The notes below the pieces were generated by a model. The model saw nothing but the letters and a program-made list of their open reading frames with translations. It did not search any database and was not told where the DNA came from. Both the position numbers and the translations under genes were made by a program. Shown here in pieces: positions 52,468 to 64,000 of a stretch of DNA of 64,000 nucleotides; position 1 is the first letter of the stretch; every line of letters begins with the position of its first letter. This DNA is from Ramlibacter sp. Leaf400 (GTDB taxonomy: Bacteria; Pseudomonadota; Gammaproteobacteria; Burkholderiales; Burkholderiaceae_C), in contig NZ_LMQL01000014.1 in the NCBI RefSeq assembly GCF_001424545.1, positions 1-64,000 of the forward strand, written 5' to 3'.

Positions 52468-53250
52468 ATGAGCCCTCCACTTCTCCAAGTCCACGACCTG
52501 CACGCCGGCTACGGCCGCGCCGAGGTGCTCACCGGCCTGCATTTCGAGCTCGGCGCCGGCCAGGTGGTCACCGTCATCGGCCCCAACGGCGCCGGCAAGT
52601 CGACCACGCTCAACGCCCTGATGGGCGTGCTGCCCTCGCGCGGCCGCATCCTCTTCGACGGCCAGGACGTGTCCGACACCACGCTCGAGGAACGGGTGAT
52701 GCTCGGCCTGGCCCTGGTGCCGGAAAAGCGCGAGCTGTTCGGCACCATGCCGGTGGAAGACAACCTGGTGCTGGGCGGCTTTCGCGCGATGAAGCTGCGC
52801 GTGCCGCGCTGGCGCGACGGCCTGGACCGCGTCTACGAACTGTTCCCGCGCCTGAAGGAGCGCCGCACCCAGCTGGCCGGCACGCTGTCGGGCGGCGAGC
52901 GGCAGATGCTGGCCGTGGGCCGCGCGCTGATGTCGCAGCCCAAGCTGCTGATGCTGGACGAGCCCAGCCTGGGCCTGGCCCCTCTGGTGGTGCGCGAGAT
53001 CTTCCAGATCATCACCCGCCTGCGCGGCCAGGGCGTGTCCATCCTCCTGGTCGAGCAGAACGCCCGCGCCGCGCTCGAGGTGGCCGACCACGGCTACGTG
53101 CTGGAGACCGGCGAGATCCGGCTGCAGGGCGCCGCGCGCGACCTGGCCGGCGACCCGCGGGTGATCGAAACCTACCTGGGCGCCGGCCGCAGCAACGGCC
53201 GCGCGACCGCCTCCCCTTCCTCTTCCCACCCACAGGAGACATCCGCATGA
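52468..53250 (+). CDS. livF: Liv-type ABC transporter ATPase LivF (second system)
   Basis: The 260-residue ATPase has Walker A IGPNGAGKSTTLNALMG, signature LSGGERQMLAVGRALM and Walker B LLMLDEPSLGLAP. The C-terminus is extended by a Ser/Ala-rich tail. It overlaps the Bug gene by four bases (ATGA). Confidence 0.93.
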   Translation: MSPPLLQVHDLHAGYGRAEVLTGLHFELGAGQVVTVIGPNGAGKSTTLNALMGVLPSRGRILFDGQDVSDTTLEERVMLGLALVPEKRELFGTMPVEDNLVLGGFRAMKLRVPRWRDGLDRVYELFPRLKERRTQLAGTLSGGERQMLAVGRALMSQPKLLMLDEPSLGLAPLVVREIFQIITRLRGQGVSILLVEQNARAALEVADHGYVLETGEIRLQGAARDLAGDPRVIETYLGAGRSNGRATASPSSSHPQETSA

Positions 53251-54239
53251 GAACCGACCGCCGACAGATCCTGCAGGCCGGCGCCGCCTTCGGCGCCCTG
53301 GCCGCCCTTCCGATGGCGCTGCGCGCGCAGTCCTTCGACGTCGTGAAGATCGTCAACGGCTTCCCGGCCGGCGGCACCGCCGATGCCACGGCCCGCCGCA
53401 TCGGCGAGCGCATGACCGGCACGTCCTACGCCAAGAACGCCGTGGTGGTGGAGAACAAGCCCGGCGCGGGTGGCCGCATCGCCTGCGACGTGGTCAAGGC
53501 CGCCGCCCCCGACGGCACCACGCTGCTGCTGACGCCCTATTCGATGATGTCGATCTACCCGCACATCTACCGCACGCTCAGCTACGACCCGTTCAAGGAC
53601 TTCGTGCCGGTCTCCATCGGCGCGGTCATGACGCACGCGCTCTCGGTCGGGCCGATGGTGCCGGCCAGCGTGAAGACGGTGAAGGACTACCTGGCCTGGT
53701 CCAAGGCCAATCCGGACAAGGCCAACTACGGCTCGCCCGCCGCCGGCTCCACGCCGCACTTCCTGGGCGCGCTGCTCGGCCTGAACAACAACGTGGACCT
53801 CAAGCACGTGCCCTACCGCGGCTCCGCGCCGGCGGTGGCCGACATGCTGGGCGGCACGCTGGCCTCCACCTCCACGCCCACCGGCGACGCGCTGGCCAAC
53901 CACCGCGCCGGCAAGGTCCGCATCCTGGCGACCTCGGGTGCCCAGCGCACGCCCTTCACGCCGGACGTGCCCACCTACGCGGAGCAGGGCTTCCCCGAGC
54001 TGACCACCGAGGAGTGGTTCGGTTTCTACGCGCCGGCCCGCACGCCGGCCAACGTGGTGCAGGCCGCCAATGCCGCCATCAACCAGGCGATCAAGGAGAA
54101 GTCCGTGGTCGACTCGCTGGCGCTCATGGGCCTGGTCGCGCGCGGCTCCACGCCGGCGGAGATGGAGAAGAGCCAGAAGGACGAGCACACCCGCTGGGGT
54201 CCGCTGGTCAAGAAGATCGGTTTCACCGCCGACTCCTGA
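53247..54239 (+). CDS. Bug/TctC-family binding protein
   Basis: The 330-residue precursor begins MRTDRRQILQAGAAFGALAALPMALRAQS, with a Tat-like RRQIL leader, and carries Bug motifs VKIVNGFPAGGTADATARRIGE and VVVENKPGAGGRIACDVVKAA. It is part of the ferulate/ABC operon, overlapping livF. The ligand may be a phenolic or aliphatic acid; no TctAB genes are nearby. Confidence 0.9.
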   Translation: MRTDRRQILQAGAAFGALAALPMALRAQSFDVVKIVNGFPAGGTADATARRIGERMTGTSYAKNAVVVENKPGAGGRIACDVVKAAAPDGTTLLLTPYSMMSIYPHIYRTLSYDPFKDFVPVSIGAVMTHALSVGPMVPASVKTVKDYLAWSKANPDKANYGSPAAGSTPHFLGALLGLNNNVDLKHVPYRGSAPAVADMLGGTLASTSTPTGDALANHRAGKVRILATSGAQRTPFTPDVPTYAEQGFPELTTEEWFGFYAPARTPANVVQAANAAINQAIKEKSVVDSLALMGLVARGSTPAEMEKSQKDEHTRWGPLVKKIGFTADS

Positions 54240-54294
54240 TCGCCTGAAGGCGGCGCCTCGCGGCGCCGTCCGTCCCCGTCACCGGAGCACCGCC

Positions 54295-56040
54295 TTGTCC
54301 GTCTCTCCAAGCCTCGGCCTCGCCCTGCTGGCAGCCGCCGTCCTGGCCGCCTGCGGCAGCCCGCCCGCCGTCACCCCCGCCGCCCCCGTCGCCGCGCCCA
54401 GTGCCGGGCCGGGCCCCTTGCGGGCCGCCCAACCGGGGCCCCTGCGCGCCTGCGCCGAACTGAAGGAACGCTTCGCCTTCGCGAACACGGCCATCGACTC
54501 GGCCGCGCCCATCGCGGCCGGCACGGTCAGGCAGGGCGCCGATGCCATCGCGGCGCACTGCCTGGTGACCGGCAGCATGCACCGGCGCACCGGCAGCGAC
54601 AACCGCGAGTACGCCATCGGCTTCGAGATGCGGCTGCCGCAGGCCTGGAACGGGCGCTTCTACTACCAGGGCAACGGCGGGCTGGACGGCAACATCCAGC
54701 CGGCGCTCGGCGCCCTCGGTGGCGGGCCGCTGACCGGCGCGCTGATGCAGGGCTTCGCGGTGATCAGCTCGAACGCCGGCCACACGGCGGCGCAGACGCC
54801 CTTCTTCGGCATCGAGCCGCAGGCCCGCCTGGACTACGGCCACCAGGCGGTGGCCAGGCTCACGCCCATGGCCAAGGCCCTGGTCGCCGCGGCCTACGGA
54901 CGGCCGCCCGACCGCTCCTACATCGGCGGCTGCTCCAACGGCGGCCGGCACGCGATGGTGGCGGCCGCCCGCATCGGCGAGCAGTACGACGGCTACCTGG
55001 TGGGCGCGCCCGGCTACCGCCTGCCCTACGCGGCACTCGCGCAGCTCTGGGGCGCGCAGCAGTGGAGCCGCATCGCGACCGCCGGCGCCACCACCCGCCA
55101 CCCGATGAACCCCAACGCGACCATCCCCGACCTGGGCAGCGGGTTCACCGCGCAGGAGCGGCAGGCCGTGGCGCGCTCCATCCTGCAGCGCTGCGATGCG
55201 CTGGACGGCGCGCGCGACGGCATGGTGCAGGACGTGCAGGCCTGCCAGGCCGCCTTCGACGTGAAGCGCGACGTGCCCGGCTGCACCGGCGCCCGCGACG
55301 GCCAGTGCCTGACCCCCGCGCAGAAGGACGTGGTGGCCGCGATCTTCGCGGGAGCGCGCACGCCCACGGGCCAGACGCTCTACAGCCCCTTCCCGTACGA
55401 CCCGGGCGTGGCCGGCAACAACTGGGCCACCTGGAAGTTCGCCAACTCGCTGGTGCTCGATCCGGTGGCCATCGGCAGCGTGTTCACCGCCCCGCCGGCG
55501 CCGGTGGACACGCGCAGCGCGGACCTCGACTTCCTGCTGCGCAAGGTGCACGCGGTCGACGGGCCCTACCGCGAGTCGGGCGCCGACCTGATGATGCCGC
55601 CCGGCCAGCAGGACCCGCGCAACCTGGCGCCGCTGGCGCAGCGAGGCGCCAAGATGGTTGTCTACCACGGCGTGAGCGACCCGGTGTTCTCCGCCGAGGA
55701 CACGCGCCAGTGGATCGAGCGGCTGGACCGCGCGATGGCCGGCCGCGGCGGCGAATTCGCGCGCTACTTCCCGGTGCCCGGCATGAACCACTGCAGCGCC
55801 GGTCCCGCGGCCGACCAGTTCGACCTGCTGGCGCCCCTGGTGCGCTGGGTCGAACAGGGCGTCGCGCCGCAGGCCGTCAGCGCTTCGGTGCGCGGCGCGG
55901 GCCACCCCGGCGGCGCCAACGCCGAACTGCCGGCCGACTGGTCGGGCCAGCGCACGCGTCCGCTGTGCGCCTACCCGACGGTGGCGCGCTACAAGGGCAG
56001 CGGCTCCCTGGACGACGCCGCCAACTTCTCCTGCCGCTGA
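54295..56040 (+). CDS. Lipoprotein tannase/feruloyl esterase family protein
   Basis: The 581-residue protein has a short leader with lipobox VLAAC, so it is probably anchored as a lipoprotein. The catalytic triad pattern of the tannase/feruloyl esterase family is visible: Ser in YIGGCSNGGRH, Asp in GVSDPVFSAEDT and His in PGMNHCSAGP, with the neighbouring Cys of the CS-D-HC motif. It would release ferulate or similar acids from esters outside the inner membrane. The TTG start at 54295 has ggag seven bases upstream. The next gene is a MarR regulator. Confidence 0.87.
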   Translation: MSVSPSLGLALLAAAVLAACGSPPAVTPAAPVAAPSAGPGPLRAAQPGPLRACAELKERFAFANTAIDSAAPIAAGTVRQGADAIAAHCLVTGSMHRRTGSDNREYAIGFEMRLPQAWNGRFYYQGNGGLDGNIQPALGALGGGPLTGALMQGFAVISSNAGHTAAQTPFFGIEPQARLDYGHQAVARLTPMAKALVAAAYGRPPDRSYIGGCSNGGRHAMVAAARIGEQYDGYLVGAPGYRLPYAALAQLWGAQQWSRIATAGATTRHPMNPNATIPDLGSGFTAQERQAVARSILQRCDALDGARDGMVQDVQACQAAFDVKRDVPGCTGARDGQCLTPAQKDVVAAIFAGARTPTGQTLYSPFPYDPGVAGNNWATWKFANSLVLDPVAIGSVFTAPPAPVDTRSADLDFLLRKVHAVDGPYRESGADLMMPPGQQDPRNLAPLAQRGAKMVVYHGVSDPVFSAEDTRQWIERLDRAMAGRGGEFARYFPVPGMNHCSAGPAADQFDLLAPLVRWVEQGVAPQAVSASVRGAGHPGGANAELPADWSGQRTRPLCAYPTVARYKGSGSLDDAANFSCR

Positions 56041-56047
56041 CACCTCG

Positions 56048-56533
56048 ATGCCGCAAGCCCGCAACTCCGCCGCGCCCCGCAGCGACGAGGTCCCGGTCGT
56101 CGAGAAGGTCGACACGGCCTTCCTCGACAGCCTGCTGGGCTACAACGCGCGCCGCGCCGCGCTGGCGGTGATCGAGGTGTTCCTGCGCCGGATGGCGGCC
56201 TACCAGCTGCGGCCGGTGGACTTCTCGGTGCTCTCGCTGATCGTGCACAACCCTGGCATCACCTCGCGCCAGTTGTGCACCGCGCTGGGCATCCTGCCCC
56301 CCAACCTGGTGAACCTGGTCGGTGCGCTGGAAAAGCGCGAGCTGATCGAGCGCAAGCCGCACCCGCGCGACGGGCGCGCCACCGGCCTGCACCCGACCGC
56401 CGCCGCCCAGAAGCTGATGCGCCAGGCCGAGCGCACCGCCGCCGAGCTGGAGCGCGAGGTCGCCGACCGCCTGACGCCGGGGGAGCAGAAGACGCTGCTG
56501 CGGTTGCTGCGCAAGGTGTACGAGCGGGCTTGA
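56048..56533 (+). CDS. MarR-family regulator (hydroxycinnamate-responsive type)
   Basis: The 161-residue protein has a MarR winged helix: LSLIVHNPGITSRQLCTALGILPPNLVNLVGALEKRELIERKPHPRDGRA. In many bacteria MarR proteins bind hydroxycinnamoyl-CoA to derepress ferulate and coumarate genes. It closes the operon, eight bases after the esterase gene. The predicted operator lies 11 kb upstream at 44733 (inference). Confidence 0.87.
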   Translation: MPQARNSAAPRSDEVPVVEKVDTAFLDSLLGYNARRAALAVIEVFLRRMAAYQLRPVDFSVLSLIVHNPGITSRQLCTALGILPPNLVNLVGALEKRELIERKPHPRDGRATGLHPTAAAQKLMRQAERTAAELEREVADRLTPGEQKTLLRLLRKVYERA

Positions 56534-56546
56534 GGGCGCCACGGGC

Positions 56547-56639
56547 CGTCATTCCCGCGTAGGCGGGAATCCAGCGCAGCGCGCCTCCTAGCGCTGGGGA
56601 AGGCGCAAGCTCTGGATTCCCGCCTCCGCGGGAATGACG
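56547..56639. repeat. REP-like dispersed palindrome, copy 6 (subtype B)
   Basis: A 93-bp copy with outer arms cgtcattcccgcg and cgcgggaatgacg and a centre of the cagcgcagcgcgc/gcgctgg type. It lies after the MarR gene. Confidence 0.85.
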
Positions 56640-56819
56640 AAAACCAAAAAAAAGAGGCCGCATCGCTGCGACCTCTCAAGCGGTGTTTCCGTCCCGCGTT
56701 CAACCATGAAGAAACCTCAGGCGGCACTCGAAACCGGAGCGCCGCCCTTTTCACTCGCAGTTTCCGTGCCACCTGCGCGCCGTATGCTTGTCGGCTCCGC
56801 TTCGACCTCTGGAGACCCC

Positions 56820-57404
56820 ATGAACCGCTACCCCATGCCCGAACTGAAGGACCTGCCGGACGACCTGCGCCAGCGGATCCTGGAAGTGCAGGAGAAGGCC
56901 GGCTTCGTGCCCAACGTGTTCCTGGCGCTGGCGCGCCGGCCGGCCGAGTGGCGCGCCTTCTTCGCCTACCACGACGCGCTGATGACGCCCGAGACGGTGG
57001 GGCGCGACAGCGGCCTGACCAAGGGCGAGCGCGAGATGATCGTCACCGCCACCAGCGCGGCCAACCACTGCCTGTACTGCGTGGTGGCGCACGGCGCCAT
57101 CCTGCGCATCTACGAGAAGAAGCCGCTGGTGGCCGACCAGGTGGCGGTGAACTGGCGCAAGGCCGACATCCCGCCGCGGCAGCGCGCCATGCTGGACTTC
57201 GCGATGAAGGTCTGCCTGCGCTCGGACGAGATTGACGAGGCGGACTTCCCGCCGCTGCACGCGCACGGCTTCTCCGACGAGGACATCTGGGACATCGCGG
57301 CCATCACCGCGTTCTTCGGGCTGTCCAACCGGATGGCGAGCTTCTCGGGGATGGTGCCGAATCCGGAGTTCTACCTGATGGGGCGGGTGCCAAAGGCGAA
57401 GTGA
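56820..57404 (+). CDS. AhpD-like peroxidase-related protein (carboxymuconolactone decarboxylase family)
   Basis: The 194-residue protein has the CxxC motif in NHCLYCVVAHG, as in AhpD-like alkylhydroperoxidases, and the family segment FVPNVFLALARRPAEWRAFFAYHD. It is probably a small oligomeric enzyme that uses the cysteines for peroxide or thiol redox work. The ATG at 56820 has ggag nine bases upstream. Confidence 0.87.
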   Translation: MNRYPMPELKDLPDDLRQRILEVQEKAGFVPNVFLALARRPAEWRAFFAYHDALMTPETVGRDSGLTKGEREMIVTATSAANHCLYCVVAHGAILRIYEKKPLVADQVAVNWRKADIPPRQRAMLDFAMKVCLRSDEIDEADFPPLHAHGFSDEDIWDIAAITAFFGLSNRMASFSGMVPNPEFYLMGRVPKAK

Positions 57405-57465
57405 GGCGCCCGGGCGCATGCCGTAACCCCGGCTGCCGGAGAACCCGTCATTCCCGCGCGGAGTT

Positions 57466-57557
57466 CGTCATTCCCGCGAAGGCGGGAATCCAGCGCAGCG
57501 CGCCTGCGGCGCTGGTGAAGGCGGGAGCTCTGGATTCCCGCCTTCGCGGGAATGACG
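57466..57557. repeat. REP-like dispersed palindrome, copy 7 (subtype B)
   Basis: A 92-bp copy preceded by a 20-bp partial terminal copy at 57446-57465. It fills the gap between the AhpD-like gene and the convergent N-formylglutamate amidohydrolase gene. Confidence 0.85.
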
Positions 57558-57563
57558 GCTCAT

Positions 57564-58442
57564 CTACAACCGCCGAGGGTCCACCTCCAGCAGCCACTGC
57601 GCCATCGCGCGCAGGTTCTCCCGCAGCGCGGGCGCCGAAGGCAGCAGCTCGAAAGTGGCTTCGTCCATGTACAGCTTGCGGTTCACCTCCACCTGGATGC
57701 TGTGCCGCTGCCCGGCCGGGTCGCCGTAGCGCCGCACCAGCTCCACGCCCTTGTAGGGGAAGTTCACCTCCACGTCGTACCCGCGGTCCCGCAGGAACTG
57801 CGCAAGCTGCGCCGTCAGGCGCGGGTCGGCGGTGCTGCCGTCGCGGTCGCCGATCACGAAGTCGGCGTGGGCGATGCCCGGGTAGTCCGTCGCATGGCTG
57901 CCCGCGATCGAGGGCATCGAGTGGCAGTTCAGGTGCATGCTGAAGCCGTGGCGCGCATGGGCCTCCTCGATCGCCCGCTGCACCGCCGCGTGGTAGGGCC
58001 GCCAGCAGCGCTGGATGCGGTCGCGCACCTCCTGCGGCCTGAGCTGGCGCGTGTACATGGGCTCGCCGGTGTCGGTGTTCTTCCAGACCAGGCCCTTGCC
58101 CAGCCGCACCTTGGACAGCGCCACCGGGTCGGTGACGACCTCGCCTTCCCAGGCGCCGTCGAGCATCTCGACGTCGACCTCGTGCTCGCCGCGGTTGGCG
58201 TCCAGGTAGCTGCGCGGGAACAGCGCCTCGATCCAGGCGATGCCCAGTTCGGGCGCGAAGTCGTAGAGCTTCTCCACGTGGGTGTCCTCCGCCGTGCGAA
58301 GGAGCGAGAAGTCGCAGGAGAACGCAAAGTCCTCGGGGTAGCGGGTGCCGCTGTGCGGCGAATCGAAGACCAGCGGGGTGCGGCCGGGGATGGTGCGGAC
58401 CGTCGCCGCCGCCGTGCCTTGGCTTTCACGATCAGGAGACAT
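57564..58442 (-). CDS. N-formylglutamate amidohydrolase
   Basis: The 292-residue protein has the family features PLVFDSPHSGTRYP, DTHVEKLYD, DANRGEHEVD and LNCHSMPS. It hydrolyses N-formylglutamate or related N-acyl glutamates; histidine-pathway genes are absent nearby. It is divergent from a 5-oxoprolinase-type gene, so the two may handle glutamate derivatives together (inference). Confidence 0.9.
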   Translation of the reverse strand: MSPDRESQGTAAATVRTIPGRTPLVFDSPHSGTRYPEDFAFSCDFSLLRTAEDTHVEKLYDFAPELGIAWIEALFPRSYLDANRGEHEVDVEMLDGAWEGEVVTDPVALSKVRLGKGLVWKNTDTGEPMYTRQLRPQEVRDRIQRCWRPYHAAVQRAIEEAHARHGFSMHLNCHSMPSIAGSHATDYPGIAHADFVIGDRDGSTADPRLTAQLAQFLRDRGYDVEVNFPYKGVELVRRYGDPAGQRHSIQVEVNRKLYMDEATFELLPSAPALRENLRAMAQWLLEVDPRRL

Positions 58443-58532
58443 GGCAGGACTCTAACGCCGCACGGCCCACGCGGGGCGCCGGGGCCGGGGCCCGCCAGGC
58501 GGTAAATTCGAGGCACAAGGCGCCCACCCACC

Positions 58533-62162
<3,630 letters not shown>

Positions 62163-62236
62163 TCCGGGCGGAAAGCTGCGGAACCCGCTGCGGCTAGACT
62201 GCCCCGATGACTGTTTCCGCCCACGCGAACTCCCCG

Positions 62237-62773
62237 ATGACCCGACCCCTCCGTGCCGCCGGCGCCCTGCTGGCGCTGGCGCTCAGCCTGCCGGCCCTGG
62301 CGCAGCTCAAGCTGCCCTCCTCCGGCGCTCCCGCCACCGGCACCCGGCCCGCCGCGAGCAGCGCCGCTGCGGCGTCCGCCCCCGCGGCCGCCGCCTCGGC
62401 CCCGGCAGCGTCTTCCGCCCATGTCGAAAAGGAGAAAGCCGGCCAGCTCGCCGCCGCCGGCTGGCTCACCCTGCTGGACCGCCGCGACTGGGGCACGGCC
62501 TGGGAGACGTCGGCGTCGACCTTCCGCAAGGCGGTGCCGCTGCCCAACTGGCTGGAAGGCGCGCCCAAGGCCCGCGCCGATTTCGGCCCGCTGCAGGAAC
62601 GCACGCCGGCGGCGGTCAGCTACAAGGACCGTCTCGACCGCCAGCCGCCGGGCGACTACGTCACCGTGGTGTTCGTCAGCAAGTACGAGAAGCGCGGCGA
62701 GGTCGAGGAGATGGTGACGACTGTGCGCGAGGCGGATGGGCGGTGGCGGGTGATGGGGTATCTGACGCGGTAA
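62237..62773 (+). CDS. Exported DUF4019 protein
   Basis: The 178-residue precursor (188 if the ATG at 62207 is used) has a Sec signal MTRPLRAAGALLALALSLPALA and an Ala/Pro-rich linker. A DUF4019 domain follows (LAAAGWLTLLDRRDWGTAWETSASTFRKAV ... YVTVVFVSKYEKRGEVEEMVTTV). Role unknown; periplasmic. The shorter start was chosen because it gives a normal signal peptide. Confidence 0.8.
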   Translation: MTRPLRAAGALLALALSLPALAQLKLPSSGAPATGTRPAASSAAAASAPAAAASAPAASSAHVEKEKAGQLAAAGWLTLLDRRDWGTAWETSASTFRKAVPLPNWLEGAPKARADFGPLQERTPAAVSYKDRLDRQPPGDYVTVVFVSKYEKRGEVEEMVTTVREADGRWRVMGYLTR

Positions 62774-62775
62774 CC

Positions 62776-62862
62776 CGTCATTCCCGCGAAGGCGGGAATC
62801 CAGTGCGTCCGCCTTCAGCGGACTGCCGAAAGCTCTGGGTCCCCGCCTTCACGGGGATGACG
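62776..62862. repeat. REP-like dispersed palindrome, copy 8 (subtype A)
   Basis: An 87-bp copy between the convergent DUF4019 and DUF4142 genes, bounded by cgtcattcccgcg and cacggggatgacg. Confidence 0.85.
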
Positions 62863-62875
62863 CGGGGTCTCTATT

Positions 62876-63667
62876 TCAGCGCGCAGGCGACTTCCGACCT
62901 TCCGACGCCTCGCGCGTCCCCACCGGCCTCGGCCGCGGCGCCTCCCCACGCCGCCCGTCCCACGAACCCAGCCCGGCCGCCGACGACTGCTGCTGCCGCA
63001 AGGTGGGCAGCTGCCGGTCGATCCAGGCCTTGATCACCGGGTCGTCCACGGTGGCCGCGGCCTTTTCGTACTGCTGCACGTCCTCGCGCTGCCGGTCGCG
63101 GCCGACCCGCTCCACGAACTCGCGGTCGAACTTCGAACCACTGAGCCGGCCCAGCCGGTTGAGCGCCTTGCGCTGGACGTTGTCCATCATCGGCGGCGCC
63201 ATGCCGCGTGCGGCCAGCAGCTGCACCAGCTCCGCATCGGCGGCCTCGTGGTCCTGCAGCAGCTCGCTCGCGAAGGTGCGCACGCCGGGGTTGTCGGAGC
63301 GCTTGAGCGCCAGCCGCGCGGCCTCGACCTCGAAGCGGGCATGCAGCGCGGCCGTGCGCAGGAAGTCGCGCGCCTGGCGCTCCTCGGGCGGCAGGCGCGT
63401 GGCGGTGCGGGCGGATTCGGCGGCGTAGCCGGGGTACCTGGGGGTTGCGGGCGCCGCAGTGCGCGCCGGTGCCGAGGCCTTCGCAGCGGGTCTGGCCGCG
63501 GCCTTCGCCGCAGCAGCCGATGCGGGGGACCCCGGGGCCTGCGCCTGCGCCCTGGGCGCGTACGGCCCCTGGAAGTACTCCGCCTCGGTCTCGGCCCGGG
63601 CCGACCGCGCCAGCCACAAGGCGGCGGCCGCGCCGGCCAGCGCCCACATCCAACGTCGCGAAACCAC
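62876..63667 (-). CDS. Exported DUF4142 protein
   Basis: The 263-residue precursor has a signal sequence (RRWMWALAGAAAALWLARSARA), an Ala-rich linker and a helical DUF4142 domain (RDFLRTAALHARFEVEAARLALKRSDNPGVRTFASELLQDHEAADAELVQLLAARGM). GTG at 63667 is preferred: gaggag lies five bases upstream in the sense strand. A ferritin-like fold is expected for this family. Function unknown. Confidence 0.82.
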   Translation of the reverse strand: MVSRRWMWALAGAAAALWLARSARAETEAEYFQGPYAPRAQAQAPGSPASAAAAKAAARPAAKASAPARTAAPATPRYPGYAAESARTATRLPPEERQARDFLRTAALHARFEVEAARLALKRSDNPGVRTFASELLQDHEAADAELVQLLAARGMAPPMMDNVQRKALNRLGRLSGSKFDREFVERVGRDRQREDVQQYEKAAATVDDPVIKAWIDRQLPTLRQQQSSAAGLGSWDGRRGEAPRPRPVGTREASEGRKSPAR

Positions 63668-63790
63668 TGCTGCTCCTCGCCGCGCGCACTCCACGCGCGG
63701 CCTCGGAGGGAATTGTTCAGCGACGCGCGGGCGCGCACTGTCGGCGCCGTCCCACGCGCGCGTAGGACGACGCCAGCGCGGTGGAATGCG

Positions 63791-64000
63791 TCAGCTGCCC
63801 GTCTTGTTGGCGCCACTGGCGCCACCCGTGCCGGTGCTCGCGCCGCCGCCCGTGGTGGTCCCCGGAGTGCCGCCCGCGCCCATGCGGGTCGAGTCGCTGC
63901 CAGCGCCCTTGCCCATCTTCTCGCCGCCTTCCTTGCCGGCCTGCGGCAGCTTCTGCGCCATCGCCAGGTGTTCCTTCAGCGTCGGCAGCGTCTTGTCGAC
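63791..64000 (-). CDS. C-terminal part of a second DUF4142-like protein (cut by the window end)
   Basis: The last 69 codons and stop of a minus-strand gene are visible. They read VDKTLPTLKEHLAMAQKLPQ, the usual end of a DUF4142 domain, followed by a Gly/Thr/Ala-rich tail. The rest lies beyond the window. It is next to, and on the same strand as, another DUF4142 gene, suggesting a duplicated pair. Confidence 0.65.
   Translation of the reverse strand, partial: VDKTLPTLKEHLAMAQKLPQAGKEGGEKMGKGAGSDSTRMGAGGTPGTTTGGGASTGTGGASGANKTGS

Noticed and set aside
62871-63689. Second minus-strand frame overlapping the DUF4142 gene
   Set aside because: The shifted frame lacks any family match, whereas 62876-63667 shows a signal peptide, a ribosome-binding site and a DUF4142 domain.

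Overview
The window is very GC-rich chromosomal DNA, dense with genes that have short gaps and many ATGA or TGATG overlaps. Its content (three Bug/TctC solute-binding proteins, a pmd-type protocatechuate 4,5-cleavage operon, vanAB, Liv-type transporters, the small Trp-rich protein family, PrkA-YeaH-SpoVR) points to a betaproteobacterium of the Burkholderiales, most likely Comamonadaceae (Ramlibacter/Variovorax-like). This is inferred from gene content, not from a marker gene. I found no rRNA, tRNA, CRISPR array, phage or insertion sequence.

Layout. 0.3-7.2 kb: general metabolism (FAD-Rieske oxidoreductase, cytochrome c, acetyl-CoA synthetase, two membrane proteins, aldo/keto reductase). 7.3-14 kb: minus-strand protocatechuate 4,5-cleavage operon in the order pmdE-F-D-A-B-C, headed by a signal-less ModA-like protein, with a divergent LysR gene. 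14-17.4 kb: Tat-type aldo/keto reductase, two membrane proteins and an NHL-repeat lipoprotein. 17.4-26.1 kb: minus-strand livKHMGF transport operon followed by a Bug protein, a dehydrogenase and an AEC carrier, with a GntR regulator at its head. 26.2-29.5 kb: vanAB and a MetE-like protein. 30.1-36.6 kb: a Bug protein, a class III CoA-transferase and an HMG-CoA-lyase-like protein, divergent from a LysR gene and an unusual LeuD-LeuC fused aconitase. 36.7-43.7 kb: SpoVR-YeaH-PrkA stress operon and a PAS histidine kinase. 43.8-56.5 kb: hydroxycinnamate catabolism (amidohydrolase, crotonase, feruloyl-CoA synthetase, SDR), a second Liv transporter with a LivM-LivG fusion, a Bug protein, a lipoprotein tannase/feruloyl esterase and a MarR regulator. 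56.8-64 kb: AhpD-like protein, N-formylglutamate amidohydrolase, 5-oxoprolinase, DUF4019 and two DUF4142 proteins (the last cut by the window end).

Together these genes describe a nearly complete route for plant-derived phenolics: ester cleavage, uptake, side-chain shortening of ferulate to vanillate, O-demethylation to protocatechuate, and 4,5-cleavage to pyruvate and oxaloacetate. Acs can handle acetate.

The most unusual non-coding feature occurs twice. In each livK-livH gap there is a strong hairpin over the livK stop codon, then a large inverted repeat of the heptamer CTAGCCC whose transcribed first arm is a G-quadruplex-type sequence, then a livH start without a Shine-Dalgarno sequence. 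The window also carries at least eight full copies of an 86-93 bp dispersed REP-like palindrome in two subtypes.
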